Shown here piece after piece: positions 46,439 to 59,154 of a DNA stretch of 64,000 bases. Made by a program: the position numbers and the translations under genes. This stretch comes from Apoda limacodes (lineage: Eukaryota > Arthropoda > Insecta > Lepidoptera > Limacodidae). The notes under the pieces are model-generated. The model was not told the DNA's origin and searched no databases. It worked only from the letters and a program-made list of their open reading frames with translations. Position 1 is the first letter of the stretch. Each line of letters opens with the position of its first letter. The stretch spans positions 3,406,563 through 3,470,562 of the forward strand of contig OX291540.1 of assembly GCA_946406115.1 (NCBI GenBank). Direction: 5' to 3'.

Positions 46439-48969
46439 CCAACTGCAAAAATATTCTATAGAAATTATGCTAAAAGCTTTCAAAGGACAAGGTAGCCTCA
46501 TAACCTTTAAAGTGCATTTCCTGCATTCATATGCAAGTTGACTATATAGGTACTTGGTGTAAGACGTTCCACCAAGAGTTTTTTTACCAAGATGGGATCA
46601 CCAACCGTTCGTGATAGATGGTTGTGGTGGTGGTGGTGATCCCATCACTGCAACACTGCTTCTAATTTATCTACATATGTCTCTAATGTGTATCTGGACT
46701 GAGCTATATATCTACATATCCTATAAGTCGTAACTTACAAACTTTAGATAAATAAGTAATAAAATGAAGGACCAGCGACAAAATAATAAACCCCTGTTGC
46801 CAGTTCAGTTCATGCCAAAATAAGTAGATCAGGATTGGATAGCGCGATAAACTTTTAAATATTATCGTGGTTGTATAGCGTTATTTAATATAACGTGTTA
46901 CCACATTGGGCAGATATATTTACCCTCCGTCTTGTACGTTTTTGATGTTCGTCAAATTGTTCGTCACTTTGTTGGATAGAATAACGTTACTATAAAGTAA
47001 TTTCCACGGAGCGACACTATATGCCAAGAATTTAGATAGAGAGTTTAGATTGTCAAAAATATGGAATCTAGTAAGGAAATAATCGTAAATTACTTAAGGT
47101 TCGCGAGAAACTAAATTAGGAAAATAGTGACCAACAACAAAAACGCACAAGACGGTAAGTAGATACTAGACCTAGGTCGATGGATTATTTCTTGTCACCC
47201 GAGTCGATCGCAACCCACGAGTAACATCAAACTGATTCAAATCTTTAGCGGTTGTACCAATCGATGTAGCCATTCAATAACCATTCGCACTTCGTGTAGT
47301 ACTAGTAAAGTTGATTACTGTTTTTTTACCTAAATCGGGTATAGCTGCGTTTATTGTCATAATAAAAATTGACAATATAAAATTTCGGTTTGTTTCTTCC
47401 TTAAATATCTTTATTAAATATATTTTACCGAATTCAGCGAAAGAGTCGCAGGTAGAAGGTCACGAACGTTACGGAGCAACTGTGATTGAATCGAGCCCGA
47501 ACCGCATGAGCGAGACACAATAAATAAGTTACTACAGGTGCTGCATACAAAAATACATCTAATATATTGCATAAAATGAGTGCGATGAGACATATGAAAT
47601 GATCATAAAGTCTAAGGGTCAACTCACTACGAAACGCGACGCGACATGAAGCAGCTTGGTATGAGCTAACCAGATACAGTTTGCGAGTATTCATCACGTA
47701 GTATCGGTAATCGTTCGTTCACTCCTGGAGCGCTCGACTTTTGTAGTGGGTCAAAAACAATCAAATCTTGCATCACTACTATTTTTTAAGCATGTGAAAA
47801 ATTTAGCCACGCGTAAGCAAACTGAAACTGACACTTTATATGCAAGTGACGGAAATTTTAAAGAAAAATCCATGAGTCAGCATGGCAGCTATCAAAGATT
47901 AGAGAGTACTTGTAGTAAGATATGGCAGTTCCAGAAACACTTCTATATGCAAAATAACTACCATCTCATATCTAAAGAAAATCTTTTTTACGCGCAACAT
48001 TTTTCATTCGTCATAAAACCAGCCAGTATTTTTAAATTGAACCATAAGTATAATAGTCCAGGCTAAATTGCTATAAAATAAATTATTTTTAAAATAAAAT
48101 TATTAAAATCGTTAAAATGCAAAGTAGATCCAGTACCTTTCGTATAGGAAAAAATATAGGTATATATAACTCGGAAAAATAATTAAAATAGCTGAATTTA
48201 ACCGGGGATGCAAAGAGGTTTGTTTATTTGTGGCTAGAGTATCGATTTTAAAAAAAGTCAATTTAGAAAGTTGTAAATACTTAAAAACTTTTATAGTGAC
48301 CATTTTTTTAAGCCAACCTAATATTTAATGAGTAAAATTAACAATTTTTTTTATTTTTGTTTTTACTTTTTTATAAAAACAATAAAATCACAAATAGTAG
48401 ATTTTTATTCCAAAAAAGTTCAACATTTTTCGAAAAATCACTCTTTTTTGAGCTGAATGAAATTTTTTTTTTTTTATCGTACAGAGCTCGGCATTGTCTC
48501 ATTTTCTTATTGGAGATGTATATTTTTATTTAACAAAATAAAAATTACAAATTGCTAAGTAGAAACATTGTTTAAATCGCCAAAAACTAAAAATACATTT
48601 TGTCCTATTTATTTTTTGTCATTTTATGGACAATTATTTTAAAAAAACTTTTCTTGCAGTAAAATATTAGATTATAAACATACAGTATTTATAATACAAA
48701 TATTCTTCATTGTACACCAAAACACAAAAAGTAACATCAAAATAATAATTAAAAATAGCACAACAGTCGGCCTTATCCCCCAAAAACGGTAACAGGTAGG
48801 GTTGTTTTTCTATAATATTAACATTATAACAAGGCCTGTAGGCAATTTCTTCCAGACAACCTAAAACTGTATAGCAAAGAAAATAAATAAAAACGGGAGC
48901 AGGTAGGGTGTATGCTTTTCTCTAATATTAATATTATAAGAATAGAAAATGTAAATGAGTTCCATAGCT
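46439..48969. other. intergenic, no gene recognised
   Basis: AT-rich. Short GTG repeats near 46621-46640. The frames at 47746-48066 and 47434-47697 have no motif. 47630-47650 (cgaaacgcgacgcgacatga) resembles repeat ends but no partner was found. Confidence 0.4.
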
Positions 48970-49146
48970 GAATAGCTTGTACTGTAAAAGATTTACCGCG
49001 CCCGTGGTGTGTGAATAGCTTGTACTGTAAAAGATTTACCGCGCCCGTGGTGTGTGAATAGCTTGTACTGTAAAAGATTTACCGCGCCCGTGGTGTGTGA
49101 ATAGCTTGTACTGTAAAAGATTTACCGCGCCCGTGGTGTGTGAATC
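48970..49146. repeat. 43-bp tandem repeat, four copies
   Basis: Unit starts gaatagcttgtactgtaaaa and ends gcccgtggtgtgt; copies begin at 48970, 49013, 49056 and 49099 and appear identical, so the expansion is recent or kept homogeneous. Confidence 0.95.
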
Positions 49147-49379
49147 AGTCTTAAGTTACGACAATAAACGAAAGTAAAAAAGTATGCAAGTCATGTTTAT
49201 AATTTTGAACAGTTATAATAATTTATTATTGACAAGATTATTAATTATCTTTTAACTATTTTATTTAATGGAATTTTATTATTAAGTTTATTAACAACCA
49301 TTATTCGGAATATATGTACAAATTTAATTTAATTTATTTAATATGTTATAACAATTTTACTAAAAAAGAGATCAATTTA

Positions 49380-49475
49380 TTTTTTCGCCTTTGATCTTCG
49401 TTTTCTTTGAGTTCTTCTTTTTCTTCGGGTTCTTTTTCTTTTTCTTCCACTTTTTGGACAATTAACGAAGGTTAA
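49380..49475 (-). other. strand-biased purine/pyrimidine tract
   Basis: Almost pure C/T with few G on the plus strand. On the minus strand it would encode a charged Glu/Lys run (VEEKEKEPEEKEELKEN), preceded by a possible acceptor ..ccaaaaag. No other coding support; more likely simple-sequence DNA. Confidence 0.35.
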
Positions 49476-49779
49476 AAAAAACATAAATAGGAACAGACAA
49501 TTATTAGTTGCACGTTCGCTTGGTCTCTGTCACACTTATGTGATCTTTTCAATCTCACAGCAGACTTTCGGAAAGGCGCAGCCCAGTCTCTTTGTCTATG
49601 CGAATAATGTACTAAATATTTTTATTTTCTCTTTGCATGTACAACTTTTAACCCGCTTCTTAGATAATATAACTTTCAGAGTATAGGAAATAAAAAGATC
49701 TAAGAAAATCCATTCCATTATTCACTGCCATGAAAGAACGCAAAAGCCGCAACGAAATCGGTTCATGCAGCAAGCATAA

Positions 49780-50412
49780 ATAAATAAATAAATATATAAT
49801 ATAGCATAAACAGCAATTGCCCGCGGGGGGGAGCCTCGGCTTGGGTTGTCGCTGTCGGGGGCGACCCTTCGACCGGCGTGAGTCTAAAACCCGAAGGTGA
49901 GTCACCGCCAGGAGGGGAGTTCCCCGTTACGCGGGTGCGGTTGCGATTGAGTGGGGGCGAGAAGCGCCCGGGACTCTTTGATACCTCGTGTATCCTTGCG
50001 GGCGCCGATGAACCCGGGGACGTCGGCGTCGTGTTTAAAGGGAGGCCCTATTAGGGGAGGTCGTTGAGAGGTCGTCTGGGGCCGTTAGCACGTGCCGAGG
50101 CCGCCTAACTATGGTTTTATGACCATGCCGAGGTCGGTCGGGGGGATGGTACGTTGTGGATTGCACAATTAATCGATTCGGGTGATTCTGTGCACGCTCA
50201 AAAAGGAGACTGCCAGGTTTGTGAAATATTGGGGAATCGTGAGGAGCTCGAACGTACCAGGAGGATCCGGAGGCCGGTTTGAGAAAGCGGTTTTGGAGGG
50301 TCTGAAGTTTATGGAGATTGCGTTTGGATAACGCAGAGACTACGCTAGCATAAGCTAGTATGGGGCGGATGCAAGTTGTGTAAAGATTCAGCTTATTTCT
50401 AAGCGGGACTAG
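49780..50412 (-). pseudogene. GC-rich non-LTR retrotransposon C-terminus
   Basis: The minus strand from 50412: PLRNKLNLYTTCIRPILAYA, then LHKLQTLQNRFLKPASGSSW and YVRAPHDSPIFHKPG, the post-RT region of a Jockey-clade LINE; then a Pro/Arg-rich 3' part down to 49850 and a short ATTTA-type tail at 49770-49800. Strongly GC-rich against the AT-rich surroundings. Truncated at the 5' side. Confidence 0.8.
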
Positions 50413-52527
50413 TTAGGGCGCATGCACACGCCATGCACATGTCTACTCTAGGTACTGAGCTTATCTTTGCATGAAAATGGAGGTAGAATTAATTATCCGA
50501 CCTACGTCAACGCTACACACGGATGCGTGGCTTGATTGATGACGTTTCGAATAAAAAATGGATCCACGTAGCCAACGTGTCTAGCCTCTGCATGCACATC
50601 CTACGTGTGTAGCTCCTGCGTGATGTCCGTCCGTCCGTCTGTATGTCGCCTTATTATTCCGCCCTCTGGGTAGATTATAATGAAATTTGACAGTAGTATT
50701 TGAAAAATACTACTAACAAGTATTGTTTTGGATAAAATCAGTTAATAAGTTTTATATATATACGCAATAATTCTCATTCCTCCGACGGAACCATAATTAG
50801 GTCGGTTTTTATGTATTTAGGTAACTAAGGAAGAAAATCAAAAATGTTAATTGTTGTTATCAGTATTCGGAAGTGTCCGTTACATTTTTATTTATAATGC
50901 ATAACATCTGCTGAGTGTTCTTCTATTTACTCCAAATGTTTATCGATTTATAAGGACAATTTCCTACGAGACGATGTCATTGAAAGCAGTTCTCTTCGGA
51001 GGTAAATAACGTAATATAAACATTGTCGTACACTTTTAATAAACACATATAAAGTAATATATAAATAAACTTGCAATATCTTTGTTCTAGCTTCTTATAT
51101 AGCTCCTTTTTTGGGCAGTCGTATAATGTCACTGTCATGTCATTAAGTTCAGGCATAGCCCAACATGTTAGGTACAATACTAGTCTGTGGCCCAACATAG
51201 CCCCGGGAGCGTCAGGTGACGTGTGGCGTGTTGCTCTATGAGCTCAGGAAAAACCGTAAATAATCGATGCACCGAAATATGATCGACAAGATAAAGTTAT
51301 CTGAATGAGGTATTTCACAAAGATATAGAATTATCTTAGAACCAACTTCTTAATCTGCGTTATTAACAGTAAAAATAGATTTCATGTTAGTCCAACTTTT
51401 TCCACGACTTTGCTCTCTTTGCCGTTGATACTTGTTAATAATAATAATAAAATTGAGTGTAATGTTACAGTTATTTGCGCGTCGGGCGTCGATATGGTGT
51501 TGCGTTGAGAACCAAACGCATACTTATAATTAGTAAGAAAACACGCTTTAAATAGCCTATAGTTTGTTTTTTTTCATATTATTTATATTAATATTACCTT
51601 GGAAATTACTTCATACTTATTTGGCTATAGTAGTAGCATTTAGGATAAAATATTTTCTTACACACTACACCTGTACATAATTAATTAAAATATTTAATGG
51701 GTTAAAATTCTTGTAACCAGGCCATAAAATAAATTTTAAATAATAATTTTTCGGTTCGTCACTTTAATTTTTATGTTCGGAAAGGTACGTTATCTTTACG
51801 TTACATTTATTATAAACCATTTTTTTTTTAAGTTAATAGTAGTTTTAAACTTAATATTTTAAACAAAACATTGTGTGTTACAATGTTTTTTTTTGCAATG
51901 TATCGCATTGTTTTTCGACGAATTAACGTGGGTTTCGAAGTTGCATATGTAAAAACCATTAAATTGACAATTAATATGTTAGATAAGATATATATCATTG
52001 TAGAATCGATAAATTTGTAGATAAATAAATAAATCATTTTAACATAATATACAGTAGTTAACTGCTAAAAATATATGAATTGAACATATATCTCATTCAT
52101 CTCATCATTGTGTCAAACAATTTTTTGTTTAAATCTACTATTTACTAAAAAAACAAATAGTCTATAATAAATATACACCATTTCATTAAATTTTAATTCC
52201 TTTCCAATAATAATTAAGTTACTAATGCTGCAAGATCCTTTAAAAAAAAATGTGTGAGAAACTTGAAGTTTTAACATGACAAACGTGTCTCTCTACAAAT
52301 TGCATGAATCTCCTAATTGATAGATTACTACAAAGCATGATCGGAAAACACAAACAAACGAGAATCAGGAGTGATATCACGCGGGTCCATTGTCCAAGAG
52401 CACCACGCAGCTATCGGTGACCCGCGCCACGCAGTACGCCCCACAGATAAAACCTGTAAAAACTCAACAATCCGCATGACACTCAACCCTTGCCTGAACA
52501 ATAAAAAAAATAACCAAACATCCGCTT
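50413..52527. other. upstream region of the TGF-beta ligand gene
   Basis: No repeat ends or coding frames recognised, except a (ccgt)n-type patch at 50625-50645. Any distal enhancers cannot be identified by eye. 52330-52520 contains gc-rich words (caccacgcag, ccgcgccacgcag) close to the promoter. Confidence 0.4.
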
Positions 52528-52562
52528 TATAAATAAAAGGAAAAATTCGTTACGGACCAGTC
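52528..52562 (+). promoter_or_regulatory. core promoter: TATA box + initiator
   Basis: TATAAATA at 52528-52535 and an arthropod-type initiator CCAGTC at 52557-52562. With +1 at the A (52559), the TATA box starts at -31, the ideal spacing. The first ATG follows at +34. Presence inferred from sequence only. Confidence 0.75.
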
Positions 52563-52591
52563 GAGCTTAGCCAGTCGCGTTCGCTGCACGC

Positions 52592-52654
52592 ATGTGTCTA
52601 GATCTTCTAGCCTATTTCAACTGTCTTCGCCGAAGGAATCTACCAGTGCGATGA
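52592..52654 (+). promoter_or_regulatory. upstream ORF overlapping the main start codon
   Basis: ATG at 52592, 20 sense codons, stop TGA at 52652-52654. The stop overlaps the main start at 52651 in the tetranucleotide ATGA, so ribosomes ending the uORF would stand on the main start. This arrangement commonly tunes translation by termination-reinitiation. Confidence 0.6.
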
Positions 52655-52987
52655 TAAACAAAATGTCGCGAGTGCTTGTGGTATTTATTCTAGTCAATTT
52701 ATTAAACTCTGTTAGTTTAGAAGAAGGGCTTGCCTTCAGTGCGTGCGCGAACTGTGCGAATGGGGACTTGACGGTCACCGAGCTCACTGAAGCTAGGATA
52801 TCGTTCGTAAAGCAGCAAATCCTGAAGAAACTTAGACTGAGTAAGAAGCCTCAAGTGGACATAGCAGTCAACAGCCTTCCGATGCCAGTGGCTGAGGGTC
52901 AGACTCTGAGTCAAGGCACAGACAAACCTTCTTTATTTGATGATTACTACGGCAGGACTGAGCAGAAGATCATTTTTCCTGTAGAAG
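52651..52987 (+). CDS. TGF-beta superfamily ligand (activin/dawdle type), first coding exon
   Basis: Secreted growth factor precursor; this exon covers the signal peptide and the N-terminal prodomain. I start at the ATG at 52651 (MINKMSRVLVVFILVN); an in-frame ATG at residue 5 is an alternative. Residues 8-21 are the hydrophobic signal core. After it come C32-A-N-C35, then FVKQQILKKLRLSKKPQV (residues 52-69) and DDYYGRTEQKIIFPVEG at the end. The order CxxC, V-K-x-x-I-L-x-x-L-x-L, then T-x-x-I-I-F-x-x-E-G matches activin and inhibin-beta prodomains; myostatin/myoglianin share the second and third blocks. The exon ends in phase 1 at GAAG|GTAAGA (donor 52988). The furin site and cystine-knot domain are not in the window. 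Dawdle-like activin is the best guess. Confidence 0.85.
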
Positions 52988-53499
52988 GTAAGAAATTTTA
53001 AGACTTTTCAATTGTTGTATTTTTTTTAGTGCTTGAGTAGTTTATATATTCATAGTATTCCGTAGTTCACGTTTGAACTTCATTAACTTATAATCTAAGC
53101 TGGCGTCAGTTAGTACTTAACTCCTGAACTTAATTAGTTATCTTGTGTTCGGATATCTCAACTTAATTAGTTACGTTTTGTTCGAACATCTCAATATTTT
53201 AACACAATTTTGTAATCGTATATTAATTATTGAGTTCGAAGTCTTGTTACTTTATCTCGGTACCAGTTAACATTATTTTTTAACCTCAGGGTTAAAATTA
53301 TAGGTAGGTACCTCATATTAACACGATTAATTTATTTGTCTTGTATAACTACCTTGTTATTATGTTGTTCTCGCAGGAGTATCTCGCAATAATTATTATT
53401 TTGTTGTGTTAGAAGTACCTCGCAGTGATTAACACCGATGCTAATGAGCATAAAATTAAATTATTTTCCAGCTAAGGTTGTAGCGAATCGTTATCTATA

Positions 53500-53718
53500 C
53501 CCATAGGTACAAATATTTTAAATGCAAAAACAACTCTGTCTGTCTGTTACGTCTTTACGCTTAAACCGCTTTACCGATTACGATGAAATTTGGCACGGAG
53601 AAAATATGAGTCTCGGGGAAGGACGTAGGCTACTTTAAACCGTCATTGAGGAGTTGCCGTCAAAATCCTACACCAGCAACCGAATTTAGGGCGGATGGAA
53701 CCGCGAGCAGAAGCTAGT
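53500..53718 (+). mobile_element. Helitron-like non-autonomous repeat fragment
   Basis: ctgtctgtctgttacg, aaaccgctttaccgattacg, atgaaatttggcacggag and a C-terminal gcgagcagaagctagt reproduce a common lepidopteran dispersed repeat whose end in CTAGT fits Helitron-like elements. No autonomous Rep/helicase sequence is present. Confidence 0.5.
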
Positions 53719-54861
53719 ATACCTATATGTTAAGAATTGCTATTGCAAGATAGATTTATATTTTTTAAGTAGCTTAAATTGCGAATGTTATGTTTTTATT
53801 TGCTAAATTGTTAAAAGATATTTGTATAGTATTGTGTGTGTAACGTTTATTGTTATTAACAATATTATTAATGTTTCTATGCGAAGGACAATATGTCTAT
53901 CTTAAGTACTTCTTATTCTGTGACAGCGTTTCGCCGACAAACTCTCTCTCTTATTATCTATTTTTTATGGGCTGGTTTCAGACTGTAAGCCATCTACAAT
54001 TTTTCACAAGTAAAGAAGATATTTCAATAACAGATTAAAATAATGATTCAACGAATTATATTAGGCAGAGTTCCAACCTTTGCATGTAACTAATTAGTTA
54101 ACTCAACATCATAATCTATTAGGATTAATTTAGTACATAAATGTTATGTAAAAATTTATATTTATGTTTTATTCGCAATTGTTACAACCGTACATTTTAA
54201 ATCATCAAAATCAAATGATCATTTTGTCTTCAAACTTTATTTCCTATTTTTCAATCGGCTTCAATAAAGGTGGAAATTTTTATTTTGTTTGTTTTTTTTT
54301 TCAAATCTATGTCAAATTTGAGTCGATGTATTAATTTTTTTAACATAGGAATTATATTTCAATATAGATCTTCTTTTTTTAATTCCAATAGAGATAATTT
54401 AGTTAAACAATTTATATGTCTGCTGACATTTCATTTGCATAATATTTTTAGATATATCTTAGGTTCCATCTTATCAAAAATTATGATTAAACTAAATTTG
54501 AATTATCATGTTTTTCCAAACAATGATAAAATAATGATGACAGCAACATTTTAACAATGTTACGAGGAAATTTCGGTTACGTAATGAACTTAATAAAATC
54601 ATGTTACTCACTGTGTCAAAAAGTCATAAAACGCAGTATGACTTAAGTGACACATAAGAATTCCATACTCATTTTTTAGTACCTGGCTATCTACAAAAAT
54701 ATCCGTTGATTAACTTATTAAAAAAGACATCACAATTTTTAGTCAAATCCCAAACGTCATTTATTAACGAGGTAGGTAATTTAATATGGAGTATTTTGAA
54801 CAATAAAGTGTTATTATCGGTAAAGAGGGTTACCAGATCCAACAGTAAGATTTATCTCAGT

Positions 54862-54914
54862 CGATGTGTGTGTGTTGTGTGTGATGGTGTGTGTATTTGA
54901 GGGTGTGTGTGTAA
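54862..54914. repeat. interrupted (GT)n microsatellite
   Basis: tgtgtgtgttgtgtgtgatg followed by gtgtgtgtatttgagggtgtg. Simple sequence. Confidence 0.85.
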
Positions 54915-57900
54915 TAATAATTAAAGATTTAAAAATCTTTAAATCGCCTTAGCTGGAAACATCCCTGTTAACATTAAAATAAAGTACTTATTATTCATCT
55001 AAATACATTTCTTATTATGTCTCTCAAACACTGATTAAGGAATCGTCTCCTTTATAGAACACATACCTCCGATAATCGTAAGCCAGTACTAGGTAGAGAA
55101 TGAAACTTGTGCGAATTATTAACTTATCTTGCTAAGATTTAAATATTATTGTTTTTTTTAATAAAAAATCCTTATAGATATGTTAATAACAATATTAATT
55201 ATTTTGTATAAGAAAAAAGATATTTTGTATAAAATCAAAGTATATATTTAAATAAATTAACCTAAAATTAACTTTAAGCAAAATAAACTTATAAATACCT
55301 AAATAAACTAAATACTTATATGAAAGTATAAGCAAATACTTGCCCCAAATCACTGCCAGATATTAGTCTGCTCAAAGCTCTTGCAGCATTGCTCGGTGGA
55401 TAGGAAATTTGTGGCATTTTAGGTTTTTCCTGTTACCCGTCGTCAGGTAACCCTAACCAGAGAGAAAGCGTAAACATAAATCTTTAATTAAATTATTAGA
55501 ATAAAACTTGCTGTCGGTAAGTGGTTGCGACTGGGACTGTCTCTGTACTGATAGATAACCTATACTTGCCTAATAGAGCAACTGCATTCATACTTGAACG
55601 ACACTCAGCTGCACTCGGCAAAACATATGTTCTAGTGCGTATTATTAATTATGCAATCTTTGTGTCAAGCGCCGACGTTACTAACTGCGAGATAGACTTT
55701 TTAACATTAAAGTAAATTAAATATTTTGATAGCAAAGATGCGGTCAAAAGATTAACCTCGAGCCAGTACCTGATTCTGCAACAATCCTTACAGTCGTGCA
55801 AGTGTTTTTACAAATTACAATCTTTGTGTCAAGCGATGACGTAATCCGCGATTATAACACTCTGTAAAATTTCCGTCTAAAAGATAGATAGCGTAGGCTT
55901 AGTAATAGAGCTCCGTTGGTCACTACATACGAGCTTGTTAGCCTCCCGAGTAAAAGCGAGCTATAGAATTAAGTATGAATGCAAGGTCCCGAGGTAAACA
56001 CATTTTGCTTTTCACTCTAGTGCGAGAAAATAAATTCACATAAATTTTAATGAATAAATGGATACATGAAAAAAATCTGTATATTTTGTAAAAAAGTACC
56101 ACAGCTGGAAAAAAATTTAATATTCAGCGAAATGTCATGTGTGAAATAGTAAGATCTTTATTTTCACCAGGTACCATTCTGAAATGAAAAGCCTATAGTC
56201 CATCTTGACCTCAATTTGTATTAGGTACACACCCTCAACCTCCGATGGTCCTTCCCGCTTTTTTGATAACGGACCGAAACAGGCCTCATTCCCACGTGCA
56301 CAATTTTTAACTACCTTCAAATTATCTTTATTCCTGTCCTTTTTTTAACACTACAAAAACAATAGTTCGGCTTCTTCAGGCTTGGACTTTCTCATGTAAG
56401 TATGTAGGGAGCTACCTTCACGCGTGCCATTTGTGCGCGAAAGTGTGCAGCAGTCTCAAGTTGTGCCTAATTGCCGCAAGGTGCTTCAATCATTGCAGCG
56501 TTCATGCATTTCAAAGAGACGTTAAAAATAAACAATTAAATAAAAACTATAAAAACAACAGAATAAAAATAAAATCAACAAATCTTGGATTTGTTATTAT
56601 ATATTACAGTTCATCGGGCATAGATATTCGATATACCGATAATCGTGCATCTGTAATCTGTGGTGGCGCAACTGTTTCGAGAAGCAAAAAATTATGAATT
56701 TAGCGCAAAAAAAATTTTTTTTGACATACTATACAATTAATTGTCTTGTATTATCTAAATATTTAAAAAACAAAGGTCAAAAAATGAGGTCTTATCTGGC
56801 AGTCGTACAGAGGTGAAAACTCCACCGGATACATAGTTTTACTTTTCTTTTTTATTAAACCAATAACATGAGTGTAGATATAGAAGTGTATGAAACTGCA
56901 TATAACTAGGTATTTAAACACTCGTCGCTTTCCATCGAACAATCAAATCAAACATACCGTATTATATAACAGTTTTATATACTACTATTATGATCTCGCG
57001 GGCAATTTTCTCATTACGATACCTACACAGGGATAAAATTAATCGAAATTTTAATTTTGTGTTGTGATCAATACATGTCAATAAGTGTCAAAGCAAACTA
57101 TATAGCAAATGACTTATTTACAATACAAACTATATAAAAACTTGCTAATGCGTGTTTTCTTTAACCTAAGATAAGTAAAGTATTCGATGTGGTCAAAGTC
57201 CTCGACTCGTCTCGAAGAAGAAATATCAGGTAAAAAGTGATTGTCATGTAAGGGCAGTAAGTAGTAAATAAACCGTAATTCTTTCACAATCACGACGTGA
57301 GGTCAGACGAAGAAAACGGTAGGTAGTATCGACAGCTGTACAAAGGTTGCTTACATTCTAACAGGGCCAATACCAGTTGTATCCAATTTAAGAATGAAAA
57401 AAAAAAATTTTTTTTCTCATTAATGTATCAATAACGTGTTGTTTCGGAGACAAAATAAACGCTCCTTGAAATACAAAGAAACAGGTCTTCCATTCAATAC
57501 CTACTATAGAAACTATCTCTACGAATATAGTAAATTCGGAAGTTCTAAACGCAAAGCTGTATGGCGAAGGAAAGAATTGACGTGTCTTTTGCTCAGAAAG
57601 TTTATAGATATATCTCGTAACTACACACCCCGAGAGTGTTCAGGCAATATTTTTTTTCAGCGGGCAGAACCTTAATAAACTTAATAAAGTTAACAGAAAA
57701 ACTCGTAATAGTGCACCTATCCGTGGTACAACGCAATTATACTTTTAATCGTGTATTTTTATTATAGCTAACGCAGATGTGATAATAACGACTAAGCAAT
57801 ATAATTCGATGAAATTTATTTGTTTGCACTTTTTTCAATGGCCATGCTGCTGCAATGACCTGCTTTGTAATCCACCTACAAACATGGAAGTTAGTAATAA

Positions 57901-58439
57901 CATAATAGATTACATAAATCTATAAAAAATAATCTGTTATCTGCATAATAAAAACTTGCGATATCTAATCTGACGTTATTCAAATTAGTCGTCTGTTTTA
58001 TGATTTACCGAATCACATCGTTTATCGTAATTATATCGTCTCATTATTTGTTATTCGGACAAACTATTTAGATATATATATGTAATTTGCTATGGTTTTG
58101 TGGGAAAATAAGGAATGTTTCTCGTGCCAACACTAATTATCAAAAAAATCATAACAAAAGTGATACCCACTTAAGGTAGGTATTCGTAGGTACGATAGCG
58201 GTAGGTACGCGTAGGCAGGTATATCATGAAGAAAGGTGAGCATTTGTGTTAAGGTGTAGCATTGGAATTAAAATAACATAAAAATAAGAGATACTTACTT
58301 ACTAAAATATACCTTTAACCTATACGTATTTATATTAGGTAGTTTCGTCACAAAACTCAATAAAATAACTAGGATATTTATTAGAATATTTTATCTTGCG
58401 CTTTAAATCGGTAAATACTTATCAGGAATAAATTAATAA

Positions 58440-58735
58440 ATCTTTTCAATGAAATCTCCACCAGCCTGTAGACAAAGTTTAATGCGTCTGCACCAATTTT
58501 CAAAACATTTTTTCCAGTCCGCCGCATACACCTCTTCTACGACCTTCTCGAACGCTGCTAGCGCGTTCTTAAACTGTATCCCTTTCAGCTGATTTTTTAG
58601 TTAAGGGAATAAAAAGAAGTCACACGGTGCCAGATCAGGACTGTAAGGAGGGTGAACCAAGACTCTGAACGGTGTGGTGTCCAGAGAGTCACTCGTTTTG
58701 AGCGCTGAGTGCGCGGGCGCGTTGTCAGACCGAGG
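58440..58735 (-). pseudogene. mariner transposase C-terminal fragment
   Basis: Minus strand: DNAPAHSALKTSDSLDTTPF, VLVHPPYSPDLAPCDFFLFP (second and third Asp of the DD34D triad: D in DNAPAH and D in DFFLFP), then a stop, then LKNQLKGIQFKN and WCRRIKLCLQAGGDFIE, the normal mariner C-terminus. The N-terminal two-thirds are missing. Same subfamily as the copy at 1-985. Confidence 0.85.
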
Positions 58736-59154
58736 TGTTTTGAAACAGAGTTGATTTGAAACAGCACTGATTTCGCGAAACTTAAAACCGTTAGACAGCT
58801 GGAAACGTCGCAATTCAACCCTTTCCCATCGTCCGCAGGCCCTTCAGTACAATTCCGTGACTCTTGGCGCGCAATTGGATTGTACTTAGTTTCACGTCGC
58901 AAAAATCGTGAAAAGTAAGTTCTAAACGTTTTTTTCAAACACCTTTGGATAATGCGTCTGTTTTTTTCAAACACCTGTGTTTGGATAATGCGTCTGTATT
59001 TTGGTTTCGGAAATATATTACATACACATATATGTGTCGAAAGCTTCTTAACTAACAATTATATTAATAGCATTATTCCAATCAAATTAGAATACGAAAA
59101 AACATTAATTGGTAGAGTTTTGAATTTTGGTGTACAAATTCATTAATTCATATT
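58736..59154. other. intergenic with a 34-bp direct duplication
   Basis: The block ttttttcaaacacct...ggataatgcgtct occurs twice at about 58929-58998. No gene recognised. Confidence 0.5.

Larger units (their letters stand above)
52988..58439 (+). other. probable first intron of the TGF-beta ligand gene
   Basis: Begins with the GTAAGA donor. No exon encoding further prodomain or cystine-knot sequence was found, so the intron probably runs beyond the window. Contains the Helitron-like fragment, a GT microsatellite and, near 55600 and 55815, a duplicated block with caatctttgtgtcaagcg. Confidence 0.5.
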
